From Streptomyces albus subsp. albus (GTDB lineage Bacteria > Actinomycetota > Actinomycetes > Streptomycetales > Streptomycetaceae): a DNA stretch of 64,000 nucleotides. Shown here in pieces: positions 16,294 to 23,761 of this stretch (positions within the stretch are counted from its first letter, which is position 1; each line of letters opens with the position of its first letter). The notes below the pieces were generated by a model. The model had not been told where the DNA came from and ran no database searches. It saw only the letters and a list, made by a program, of their open reading frames with translations. The position numbers were made by a program, and so were the translations under genes. The stretch covers positions 46,507-110,506 of the forward strand of contig NZ_JOID01000021.1 of NCBI RefSeq assembly GCF_000719865.1, given 5' to 3'.

Positions 16294-16632
16294 CGGGGAC
16301 CGGCCCGGCCGCCGAGCCAGGGGATGACATCCCCTGGTTCCGCCCGCCGGTGCCGTGCACCGTGGAGGACATGGCCACGGACCGTCCCGTCCCCGTTCCC
16401 CGTCCGGCAACCGCGCGGTTCGCCGTCGTCACCGGCGCGGAACACACGGCGCCGGCGGGGCGGTCTTCGTACGGACTGACGGACGGACGCGGCGGGCGGG
16501 AAGGAGCTCGCCGTACTGCGGCGGTCACGGCTGACGAACCGGGCCCGGCCCGGCGCCGGCACCTCCGCCGCCGGGCCGGGCCCACCACCACCGTCCGGAA
16601 CACACGTTCCCTCACTTCTCAGGAGACCGTCC
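16294..16632. other. Intergenic region with a 7-bp palindrome
   Basis: Here 339 bases separate the YndJ-like gene from the VCBS gene. AGGGGAT-GAC-ATCCCCT (16319-16335) is a perfect inverted repeat just after the YndJ stop and could be an operator or a weak terminator. An open frame of about 98 codons (from 16371) overlaps the VCBS start and lacks a ribosome-binding site, so it was not called. Promoters for the downstream operon must lie here but none is clear. Confidence 0.4.
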
Positions 16633-17607
16633 ATGTCCTTACCCGAGGCCGTCGTGGCGCGTGATGACACGACTCCATCGCGGCGACTCAGATGCTGCCT
16701 TCTCGCGCTGTCCCTGCTCGCGGCAGGGACGACCTTCACCATGACCGGCCCCGAGGCCGAAGCCGCCGAACGGTGCGCACTGGGCGGCGGATGGACCCCT
16801 CTGGGGCAGGTGGCCCCGGCCGTACCCGGCGTCACCGACTTCGAACTCGTCCGCTTCGCCGACCTCGACGGAGACGGGGACGACGACCGCCTGCTGCTGG
16901 ACGAGATCGGGGGCGTCCGGCAGTGGCGCAACGACCGGGACGGGCGATGGTCGTACCGGGGGCGCGTGGCCGCGGGCACCGGATACCCGCCGGAGCGAGT
17001 CAAGTTCGCCGACCTGGACGGTGACGGCAGGGACGACTACCTCGTCGTGAAGGACGACGGCGCACTCGACGCCTGGATCAACGAGGGGGGTGACCTGACC
17101 GGTCCGGACGGGGTCACCCCCGGCTGGCGCGGGGTGGGACAGATCGCGAGGGGCACCGGCTCCTCCCCCGACCGGATCTACTTCGGAGACCTCGACGGTG
17201 ACGGGGACGACGACTACGTGAGCCAGTCCTCCACAGGGCTGATGACGTCCTGGCGCAACGACGGCGGAGACCGGCCGGGGCATGTCGGCTGGGCCTTCTG
17301 GGCGCACCTGCTGAGCACGGACAGCGATACGGACCTCCGCTGGGAGTTGGCCGATGTCGACTGCGACGGCCGGGACGACCGCACGGGCCTGAGGGGGAGC
17401 AGCGTCCTGCTTGCCGATGTGAACCTCGGCATCGTCGACAGTGTTTTCTGGGTGGGGCGCAGGGTCGTCCTGGCCCGGGGCACCGGCGATCCGGCCGACC
17501 GGATCAGGCTCGCCGAACTGAACGGTGACGGCAGGGTCGACTACCTGGTCATGGCCGGCGACGGAACTGTCGTGGGGTACCGGAACGACGGGGGTGACTC
17601 GGCATGA
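16633..17607 (+). CDS. Secreted VCBS/FG-GAP repeat protein, TTA-containing
   Basis: A 324-aa protein with a signal peptide (CCLLALSLLAAGTTFTM...AEA) and four to five repeats centred on DxDGDGxDD: FADLDGDGDDDRLLLDE, FADLDGDGRDDYLVVKDDGALDAW, FGDLDGDGDDDYVSQ, LADVDCDGRDD and LAELNGDGRVDYLV. These Ca-binding blades form a beta-propeller as in integrin-like FG-GAP/VCBS domains. Codon 3 is TTA (16639-16641), a rare codon that in Streptomyces usually brings translation under control of the bldA tRNA. AGGAGA lies seven bases before the ATG. The stop overlaps the next gene by four bases, so both are made together. Confidence 0.88.
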   Translation: MSLPEAVVARDDTTPSRRLRCCLLALSLLAAGTTFTMTGPEAEAAERCALGGGWTPLGQVAPAVPGVTDFELVRFADLDGDGDDDRLLLDEIGGVRQWRNDRDGRWSYRGRVAAGTGYPPERVKFADLDGDGRDDYLVVKDDGALDAWINEGGDLTGPDGVTPGWRGVGQIARGTGSSPDRIYFGDLDGDGDDDYVSQSSTGLMTSWRNDGGDRPGHVGWAFWAHLLSTDSDTDLRWELADVDCDGRDDRTGLRGSSVLLADVNLGIVDSVFWVGRRVVLARGTGDPADRIRLAELNGDGRVDYLVMAGDGTVVGYRNDGGDSA

Positions 17608-20105
17608 GCCGTCTCACCCACCTGTGGCGCCGACTGCGGAGGGGCGGAGCTCTGGCGGTCGTCGCCGCGCTGGTGTCTGGCCTGCTCGTGGCCCTGCCCG
17701 CCGCCCCGGCCGCCGCGGTCGACCGGCCGCTGTCGAGCACGCCGCTCCTGACCTGGAACATGCAGGGCGCCACCGACCAGGGCGAAAGCAAGTGGAACAA
17801 CTATCTGCCGGAGTACTCACGGCAATTCCCCATCATCATGCTGCAGGAAGCGGGTCCCTCGGCGGTCGCCAGCGCCCCTCACCTGAGAGACCTGACCCGC
17901 GTCACCCACGACAGCACGGGTGTCCCCCGTACCCACACGATCAATCACCACCGCTGGCAGCCGGAGACGGCGGACCAGAGCACGGGCTTCCGGGACATCT
18001 ACTTCATGCAGACGCAGGCAGGAGAGCGGCGGGTCAATCTGGCCCTCATCGTCACGGAGGAACCCGACGAGATCAACGTTGTGGCGAACCCGCTCGACGC
18101 GGGCCGTACCGCGCTCGGCGTGCGGTACGGCGTGTACTGGTACTTCACCGTGCACGCGCTGTCCGGAGGAGGCGGCGACTCGGCGGGGCTGCTGGACGCG
18201 ATCGACGACGCGGTGGAGGAGTGGTCGCTTGGTCAACCCCTCCCGTACCGCTGGGTCGTCGGTGGGGACTTCAACGTGGAACCGAATGTCCTCCAGGCGG
18301 AGCGCGACAGATTTCCGGTCGCCCGCGTCGTGAGCACCGACGCGGACACTCCGACCCACAACAGCGGCCGCCGCCTCGACTACTTCGTCACCGACGACAT
18401 CAATACCGCGATCACGTTGGGAGATGCCTGGCTCCACGAGCGCCAGCCGCCCGGCGACCACCGGCCGGTCGGCCTCGGACGGCTCCATGCCGGCGCGGAA
18501 CCCCCGGACCTCCCTTCCGACATCCGCCTCATGCCGATCGGCGACTCCATCACGGAAGGGTGGGGCAGCAGCGACAACTCCGGCGCGCGTGACGAGATCC
18601 AGGAATCCCTCGGCCAGGTGAGAGTGGGCGAACTCCTGGGCACTCCGGACGATTCGCTGCTCTACGAGTCCCTGGACAACCTGGACCTGGTGGGCCAACT
18701 CGAGCATGGTGAGGGCATCCCCGACGACGACCACGAAGGCTGGGCCGGGTACACCATCGACCGGATCCGGGACACGGTCGGCGAATCCGTCGCGGCCAGG
18801 CGGCCCAACGTCGTGACGCTGCTGGCCGGCACCAACGACATGGTCCGCGACGTCGACGTGGGCAACGCCCCGAACAGGCTCAGCGGGCTGATCGACGACA
18901 TCTACGCCTGGTCGCCCGGGGTAGCCGTCGTGGTCGGCACACTGCCCCCGTCGCGGGACGACACCATCCAGAACCGGATCGACGCCTACAACGCATCCGT
19001 TTGGACGATGCTGGGCGGGCGCATCGCCGACGGGGACCACCTGGTCCGGGTGGACCTGAGCGCCGTCACCGAGGCCGATCTGGACGATGTGGTCCACCCC
19101 AACGACGCGGGATACGAGAAGATCGCCGACGCGTTCTACGCGGGCACCCGGACGGCGCTCGCCAACGGCTGGGTCACGGAGCCCGCCCGAGTCGAGCAGC
19201 CCCCCGAGCAGTGCACCGCACGCCGGGGATACGAAGGGAGGGGGCTGATCTGGGAGGGGCTTCCCGGCAACCCCGACGCCGCCCGTTCGATGAAGTACGC
19301 CGATCTCGACGGCGACGGCCGGGACGACATCGTGTGGATCTCTCCCAGCGGCGCCGCGACCGCCTGGCTCAACCGGGATGCCGACGGGGAGATCACCTGG
19401 GTCTACCGCGGTGAGATCGCCGCGGGTACGGGCCTGGGGCCCGACCGGGTCTTCTTCGCCGACCTTGACAACGACCGCCGCGACGACTACATCGTCATCC
19501 GGCCGGACAACGCCATCGACGCCTACTACAACCGCGGGGGCGACACCTCCGACGAGGACGGCTGGCGCGCCAGGTTCGATCCGCACCTCGACTACGGCCG
19601 GGGCACCGACACCCCCGTCGACCGCATCCGATTCGCCGACGTGAACGGTGACGGACGGGCGGACTACATCCGTCTGATCGACTTCAGCACCACGATCGAC
19701 GTCTGGTACAACCGCGGCGGCGACACACCCGACCGCAACGGCTGGGAGAGCGGCGGCGCCATCCTGACCAACCTCCCGCCGCGTGCCAACCAGCAGATCG
19801 AGTTCGCCGACCTCAACTGCGACCGCAGGGCCGACTACATCGCCATCGATCCCGACGGCGTGCCCAGGGCCTGGTTCAACACCGGCGGCAGCCGGTGGAC
19901 CGAGCGGGGTCAGATCGCGACAGGCACCGGCGGCGTCGTGGCCCTGCCCGAGCTCGACGGCGACGGCCGGGCCGACTGGGTCAGGATCGCCCGCAACGGC
20001 GCGATCGAGGCCTGGCTCAACAGAGGCGGCGACGAGCCGGACCGCGCTCCGGACGGCGCGGGCGAACGGCGTTCCGCGCCGGGAGCCACAGCCGGCGGGC
20101 TCTGA
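17604..20105 (+). CDS. Secreted fusion: CdtB-like nuclease, SGNH hydrolase and VCBS propeller
   Basis: An 833-aa protein with a signal peptide (to about AAAVDRP). Residues 47-292 match the CdtB branch of the endonuclease/exonuclease/phosphatase fold: TWNMQG, ESKWN (61-65), QEAG (E82), FTVHAL (H184), GDFN (D222, N224), RLDY (D259) and GDH (D285, H286). All catalytic and metal residues of CdtB DNases appear present. Residues 308-515 are an SGNH hydrolase with GDSITEG (S315), GTND (N411) and DVVHPND (D495, H498). From about 545 to 815 there are at least four VCBS/FG-GAP repeats like those of the upstream protein. The arrangement suggests an exported enzyme that cleaves nucleic acid and an ester; the target is unknown. 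No CdtA/CdtC-like partner is seen. Confidence 0.85.
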   Translation: MSRLTHLWRRLRRGGALAVVAALVSGLLVALPAAPAAAVDRPLSSTPLLTWNMQGATDQGESKWNNYLPEYSRQFPIIMLQEAGPSAVASAPHLRDLTRVTHDSTGVPRTHTINHHRWQPETADQSTGFRDIYFMQTQAGERRVNLALIVTEEPDEINVVANPLDAGRTALGVRYGVYWYFTVHALSGGGGDSAGLLDAIDDAVEEWSLGQPLPYRWVVGGDFNVEPNVLQAERDRFPVARVVSTDADTPTHNSGRRLDYFVTDDINTAITLGDAWLHERQPPGDHRPVGLGRLHAGAEPPDLPSDIRLMPIGDSITEGWGSSDNSGARDEIQESLGQVRVGELLGTPDDSLLYESLDNLDLVGQLEHGEGIPDDDHEGWAGYTIDRIRDTVGESVAARRPNVVTLLAGTNDMVRDVDVGNAPNRLSGLIDDIYAWSPGVAVVVGTLPPSRDDTIQNRIDAYNASVWTMLGGRIADGDHLVRVDLSAVTEADLDDVVHPNDAGYEKIADAFYAGTRTALANGWVTEPARVEQPPEQCTARRGYEGRGLIWEGLPGNPDAARSMKYADLDGDGRDDIVWISPSGAATAWLNRDADGEITWVYRGEIAAGTGLGPDRVFFADLDNDRRDDYIVIRPDNAIDAYYNRGGDTSDEDGWRARFDPHLDYGRGTDTPVDRIRFADVNGDGRADYIRLIDFSTTIDVWYNRGGDTPDRNGWESGGAILTNLPPRANQQIEFADLNCDRRADYIAIDPDGVPRAWFNTGGSRWTERGQIATGTGGVVALPELDGDGRADWVRIARNGAIEAWLNRGGDEPDRAPDGAGERRSAPGATAGGL

Positions 20106-20334
20106 GGACCGGTGCGAGCGGCCGGGCGGGCAGGGGAGTCGTCCCTGCCCACCCGGCCGCCGTCGTCAGCGGTCCGTCAGGGCGACCTTGCCGGTGAGCG
20201 GATCGGCCGCCGGCGCGAGCGGTCCCGGCGCCGCGAGCCGGGAAACACCATCCTTCGGGCGGCCCCTCTCCACAGGTTGTTGGAGTTCCGTGAAAGGGCC
20301 ACGGGGCGAATAGAAGCAGTGGTACGACTGCTCC

Positions 20335-20547
20335 ATGGCGAGCTATCGCACGAAAGACGGGCACACGGTGGGCTTCGGCAGCACGGTGTATGCGATAAAC
20401 GGGGACGGCCCGTTCATCCTCACACCACCCGATTCCGCTCCTCCCGGCTGGGTCTCCATGGTGAGCGCCGACGGCGAGGACATCCGCCTGCACGCTCCGG
20501 AGGATGTCGCGCTCTACTACAACCGGGACCGGCGGGTGGAGGTTTGA
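20335..20547 (+). CDS. Small hypothetical protein
   Basis: A 70-aa soluble protein (ASYRTKDGHTVGFGSTVYAI..., ending ALYYNRDRRVEV) with good Streptomyces codon use and a beta-rich composition. There is no Shine-Dalgarno, but TACGAC lies six bases before the ATG, the same arrangement as for the antitoxin at 4145, so the mRNA may be leaderless. I do not recognise the family. It lies between the secreted nuclease and the caspase cassette and may be independent of both. Confidence 0.55.
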   Translation: MASYRTKDGHTVGFGSTVYAINGDGPFILTPPDSAPPGWVSMVSADGEDIRLHAPEDVALYYNRDRRVEV

Positions 20548-20736
20548 GCGGGCGTCCTGCCCCCGGTGTGTGGAGGCGGTGGATCGAGGGCGTGGCCGGG
20601 GAAACGGGTGCGCCTTCGGTACCGCGAAGCACAGGCCGTGAAACGCCGGGACCGGGACGCCGAGGACACCCATGAGCTGAACGCCGCGGAGAACACCGCG
20701 CTTGGACGGAGCACACCATCGGCTGGGGAGGCCCCG

Positions 20737-21126
20737 ATGCCTGGACCGAACACTTCACAGGAACCCGAGATTCCCGCGAACGCTGCCGGGGGACCGCTCG
20801 AACTCGGCTTGACGGTCTCCGAGCCGGCCGACGTCGGTCCGTTGTTCCGCCGTCTGCGTGCCGTCCCGGGCGCGACCGTCACCCGAAGGCGATCCGGCCC
20901 GGGTGGCGGCGAGCTCGGCGTCACCGAGGTGCTGCAGTTGCTCGTGCCGTCCTCGGCCGTCCTCGCCGTCGCGATCCGGACGCTGCCGGTGTTCATCAAG
21001 TCCCGGCGCTCGTCCGTGACCGTGACGATCACCCGGGACGACCGGTCCGTGACCCTCACCGGTGAGAACCTCGACGACCCGCAGAAGATCCTGGACATCA
21101 CCGACCGCCTGCTCGGCCATGACTGA
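20737..21126 (+). CDS. Effector-associated constant component EACC1-like protein
   Basis: A 129-aa protein. After a variable N-terminus it has LTVSEPADVGPLFRRLRAVPGATV, GGELGVTEVLQLL, a hydrophobic segment (SSAVLAVAIRTLPVFI), KSRRSSVTVTITRDDRSVTLTGENLDDPQKILDITDRLL. This is the pattern of the EACC1 family described by comparative genomics as a constant partner of variable conflict-system effectors in actinobacteria. ATG 20737 has GGGGAGG at a spacing of five. It overlaps the caspase gene by eight bases. The presumed role is as an adaptor or sensor for the linked caspase-like peptidase; this is not experimentally settled. Confidence 0.78.
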   Translation: MPGPNTSQEPEIPANAAGGPLELGLTVSEPADVGPLFRRLRAVPGATVTRRRSGPGGGELGVTEVLQLLVPSSAVLAVAIRTLPVFIKSRRSSVTVTITRDDRSVTLTGENLDDPQKILDITDRLLGHD

Positions 21127-22660
21127 CCCGGCACGCCGGGATTACTCCCGTTCGCGCGCGGTCCTCATGGGTACCTGGGAGTACACGGACTTCCAGGACG
21201 TCCGCGCGGTCGAACGCAGCTTCAACCGGATGCGGGACCTGCTCCTGGACCCGGTGTGCGGCCCGTGGCCCGAGGAGTCCATCGTGCGGTTCGAGAACCG
21301 CCCCACGCTCGGCAGGACCCATGTCGAGCTCATCGACGCGTTCCGCGAGGCCACGGATGTCGCGTTCTTCTACTACGTCGGACACGGGATCTACGATCAC
21401 CGCGAGCGGCTGTGCCTCACCGTGGGCGACACCAGGACCGATGCGCACTACACGGCCGCCACGGGGCTGTCCTTCGAGGCGGTGCGGGACGCGTTCCGCT
21501 CCAGCCCGGCCGCGGTCAAGATCGCGGTGCTCGACTGCTGCTACGCGGGCCTCGCCACGGAGGAGTACGGCCGCCTCTCCGCCGACCGCTTGCTCCCGGC
21601 GACCGGCGCGTACCTGATGATGAGCAGCAGCGCGTACGAGACCTCCTGGTACGAACTGGAGGCCGTCGCCGACGCGCAGACGTACTTCACCAAGGCCCTC
21701 GTGGACACCGTGCACGAGGGCGTCCCCGGCGGGCCGGCCGGCCTCACGTTCGATCACATCTTCGGCGTGGTCGCCGACCAGCTCGTCGGGAACGGCAGAC
21801 CCGAGCCGGGCCGCCGCGTCGAGGATCACGCCGCCGGCTGGGTGTTCGCCTCCAACAACGCCCCCGACGCCCCACCGGAACCCGGCGCCGACCCGGACAC
21901 CGTCTACCGCGAGGCGTACCGCCGTGAGACCAAGGAGGGAGTCGAGCGGCTGCCGGTGATCGCTGCGATGTACCGTGCCGCGGCCGCGGCCGGACACACG
22001 CCGTCGATGAACCGGCTCGGGCAGATCGCCGAGGGCCGGGTCCAGGCCAGGATGCAGGGCATCGAGCCGGGGCCCGTCGACGGCGCGGCGCTCCTGGAGG
22101 CGACGCAGTGGTACACGAAAGCCTCCGAAGCCGGCGACCCTGTCGGCCCGCTGCATCTCGGACAGCTCTACGAGGAGCAGTACAAGGACCAGGACCGGGC
22201 GTTGCACTGGTATGCCCTCGCCGTGCGCCGGGGCAACAGCGCGGCACAGGAACGGCTGACGGGACTGGAGCAGCGCGTCCGCCTCGGGATCGACGCGCCC
22301 CGGCAGCCCGGGGACGAGGGCGACGAGCAGTCGGAACCGGCGCGTCCGCCGTCGGCGACCGGCAACAACGTCGTCGGTCTCGCCTTCGAGGTACTGCGCG
22401 AACGCTGGCTTGCCGACTGGGACGGCATGGAGTCGCTGGCGTTCGCCGATTGCCTCGACGTCCTCACCGACGCCTGCGGCGGGCCCTACGGCGAGTGGGC
22501 GGCCCTCGACGAGGCGGAACGCGGACGTGTCCTCGCCGACTTCGCCGCACAGCTGCCCCCCAGGGCGGAGCTCGCGCGCGCGGCGCGCCGGTACTACGAG
22601 GCCGTCGGCCCGGGGAACCTCCGCGATCACGCTGCCGCGCTCCGTCGCCGGGCGAAGTGA
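21119..22660 (+). CDS. EACC1-associated caspase-like peptidase with Sel1/TPR repeats
   Basis: A 513-aa protein. The N-terminal peptidase C14-like domain (about 12-245) shows RAVLMGTWEY, FFYYVGHGIYD with catalytic His89, and AVLDCCYAG with catalytic Cys141 (or Cys140), the two hallmarks of caspases and metacaspases. A linker leads to Sel1-like repeats (EATQWYTKASEAGDPVGPLHLGQLYE, ALHWYALAVRRGNSAAQERL, about 320-385), then a charged linker and a C-terminal helical domain (about 415-513) that I do not recognise. Expected to be an intracellular protease triggered in self versus non-self conflict, by analogy with other bacterial caspase effectors. It overlaps EACC1 and is followed by two small genes on the same strand. 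Confidence 0.85.
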   Translation: MTDPARRDYSRSRAVLMGTWEYTDFQDVRAVERSFNRMRDLLLDPVCGPWPEESIVRFENRPTLGRTHVELIDAFREATDVAFFYYVGHGIYDHRERLCLTVGDTRTDAHYTAATGLSFEAVRDAFRSSPAAVKIAVLDCCYAGLATEEYGRLSADRLLPATGAYLMMSSSAYETSWYELEAVADAQTYFTKALVDTVHEGVPGGPAGLTFDHIFGVVADQLVGNGRPEPGRRVEDHAAGWVFASNNAPDAPPEPGADPDTVYREAYRRETKEGVERLPVIAAMYRAAAAAGHTPSMNRLGQIAEGRVQARMQGIEPGPVDGAALLEATQWYTKASEAGDPVGPLHLGQLYEEQYKDQDRALHWYALAVRRGNSAAQERLTGLEQRVRLGIDAPRQPGDEGDEQSEPARPPSATGNNVVGLAFEVLRERWLADWDGMESLAFADCLDVLTDACGGPYGEWAALDEAERGRVLADFAAQLPPRAELARAARRYYEAVGPGNLRDHAAALRRRAK

Positions 22661-22715
22661 TCCGAACGGAACCACCACCACACCACCACACCACCCCACA
22701 CACAAGGAGTGCGGC

Positions 22716-23003
22716 ATGGCGATCCCGGAAGTCGGCACGGCACTCCGGCAGTCCCTCGAACGCCACCGGTTCTCGCTCCGGCCGCAGCCCGACGTGCGCC
22801 CCGGCGAGGAGACCGTCCACGTCGTCCTCGACAACGGTGAGGAGACGTTCCACGCCGGCCATGTGGACCACCACCTGGGACTGTGGTGTGCCTTCGCCGT
22901 CGTGCGACCCCACGGGCTCTTCCGCTCCGACGAGGTCGGCCGGCACGAGTCGTTCGAGGACGCCGTGCTCGCCGTCCTCATGAGTTTCACCCACGTCGAG
23001 TAG
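22716..23003 (+). CDS. Small unassigned protein of the EACC1-caspase cassette
   Basis: A 95-aa soluble protein (IPEVGTALRQSLERHRFSL..., HVVLDNGEETFHAGHVDHHLGLWCAFAVV...). It has several His residues (HAGHVDHH) but no motif I can name. ATG 22716 has AGGAG six to ten bases upstream. It begins 55 bp after the caspase gene, across a CAC-rich low-complexity spacer, and is followed by another small gene after 11 bp. Position suggests it is part of the caspase operon: substrate, inhibitor or co-effector are all possible. Confidence 0.6.
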   Translation: MAIPEVGTALRQSLERHRFSLRPQPDVRPGEETVHVVLDNGEETFHAGHVDHHLGLWCAFAVVRPHGLFRSDEVGRHESFEDAVLAVLMSFTHVE

Positions 23004-23014
23004 GAGGTGCCGGC

Positions 23015-23458
23015 ATGCGTGTCGAGCCACGATTCCGCGACCAGATCAGATGCCTCGTCCTCAAGGACCGCAGGGCGAAGGCGCTCGACGAAGCCCTCTC
23101 ACCGGGCGACAGGATCGCCTTCAACGATTTCCTCGTCTCGGTGGTCGCCGTGCTCCTCGCTCCGCGGCTGGGCGACCGGTGCCGCGTCGAGGAGCTCGCG
23201 GAGTTCAGCGCCGAGGTCGCCGCCACGCACCGCAGCGAGCGGCGTCCAGTCAACGAGTTCGTCGTCGAGGAGGTCCTCCGCCAGATCTACGGAGTGCCGC
23301 CGCTCTTCCGGACCGTCACCGTGCCTCCCCCAGCCGTGTCGGGAGCGGGCGCGGCGATCGTGCGGTACCTGAACAACACGGACACCGGCATCGCCACCGG
23401 CATCGACCGCGTCCTCGACGCGGCTGTGGACCTCCACCAACGCCGCACGAGGCCTTGA
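23015..23458 (+). CDS. Unassigned helical protein of the EACC1-caspase cassette
   Basis: A 147-aa, mostly alpha-helical protein (RDQIRCLVLKDRRAKALDEALSPGDRIAFNDFLVSVVAVLLAPRLG, VNEFVVEEVLRQIYG, AAIVRYLNN). ATG 23015 has a perfect AGGAGGT box upstream and lies 11 bp after the previous stop, so it is in the same operon. I do not recognise the family. Candidates are a caspase substrate, a regulator or an immunity protein, by position only. Confidence 0.6.
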   Translation: MRVEPRFRDQIRCLVLKDRRAKALDEALSPGDRIAFNDFLVSVVAVLLAPRLGDRCRVEELAEFSAEVAATHRSERRPVNEFVVEEVLRQIYGVPPLFRTVTVPPPAVSGAGAAIVRYLNNTDTGIATGIDRVLDAAVDLHQRRTRP

Positions 23459-23761
23459 CGCCGTACGGCCGGTACGGGACTCCCAGCGGATCGGCGGCAG
23501 CAGTGGTGCGAGCCCTCAACCCGCACGTTAATCCGGCTCGCGACGGCTGGTCCTTCTGGACCGTCACTGCCACGGGGAATCTCCTGCAGAGCATTCGATA
23601 GCGGCTGGGCCGGAGCCGCGAACTCAGGACTCCTTGGCGCACCGATCGTGTGGGCCTGACGTACGTGTGTCCCTCCGGGAGCCTGTGGGTCCGGCGGGAC
23701 CGAAGACGGCGTAGAGCGGCATGCGTCGCTGTGCGTGGGCCATGGCCTCGTCCCCCTGACG
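23459..23761. other. Convergent intergenic region
   Basis: About 300 bases between the convergent caspase-cassette and helicase genes. No gene, tRNA or convincing terminator hairpin is visible. The open frames crossing it are extensions of flanking shadows. Confidence 0.4.

Noticed and set aside
16371..16664. A 98-codon frame upstream of the VCBS gene
   Set aside because: No ribosome-binding site, Arg/Pro/Thr-rich composition and overlap with the signal peptide of the real gene.
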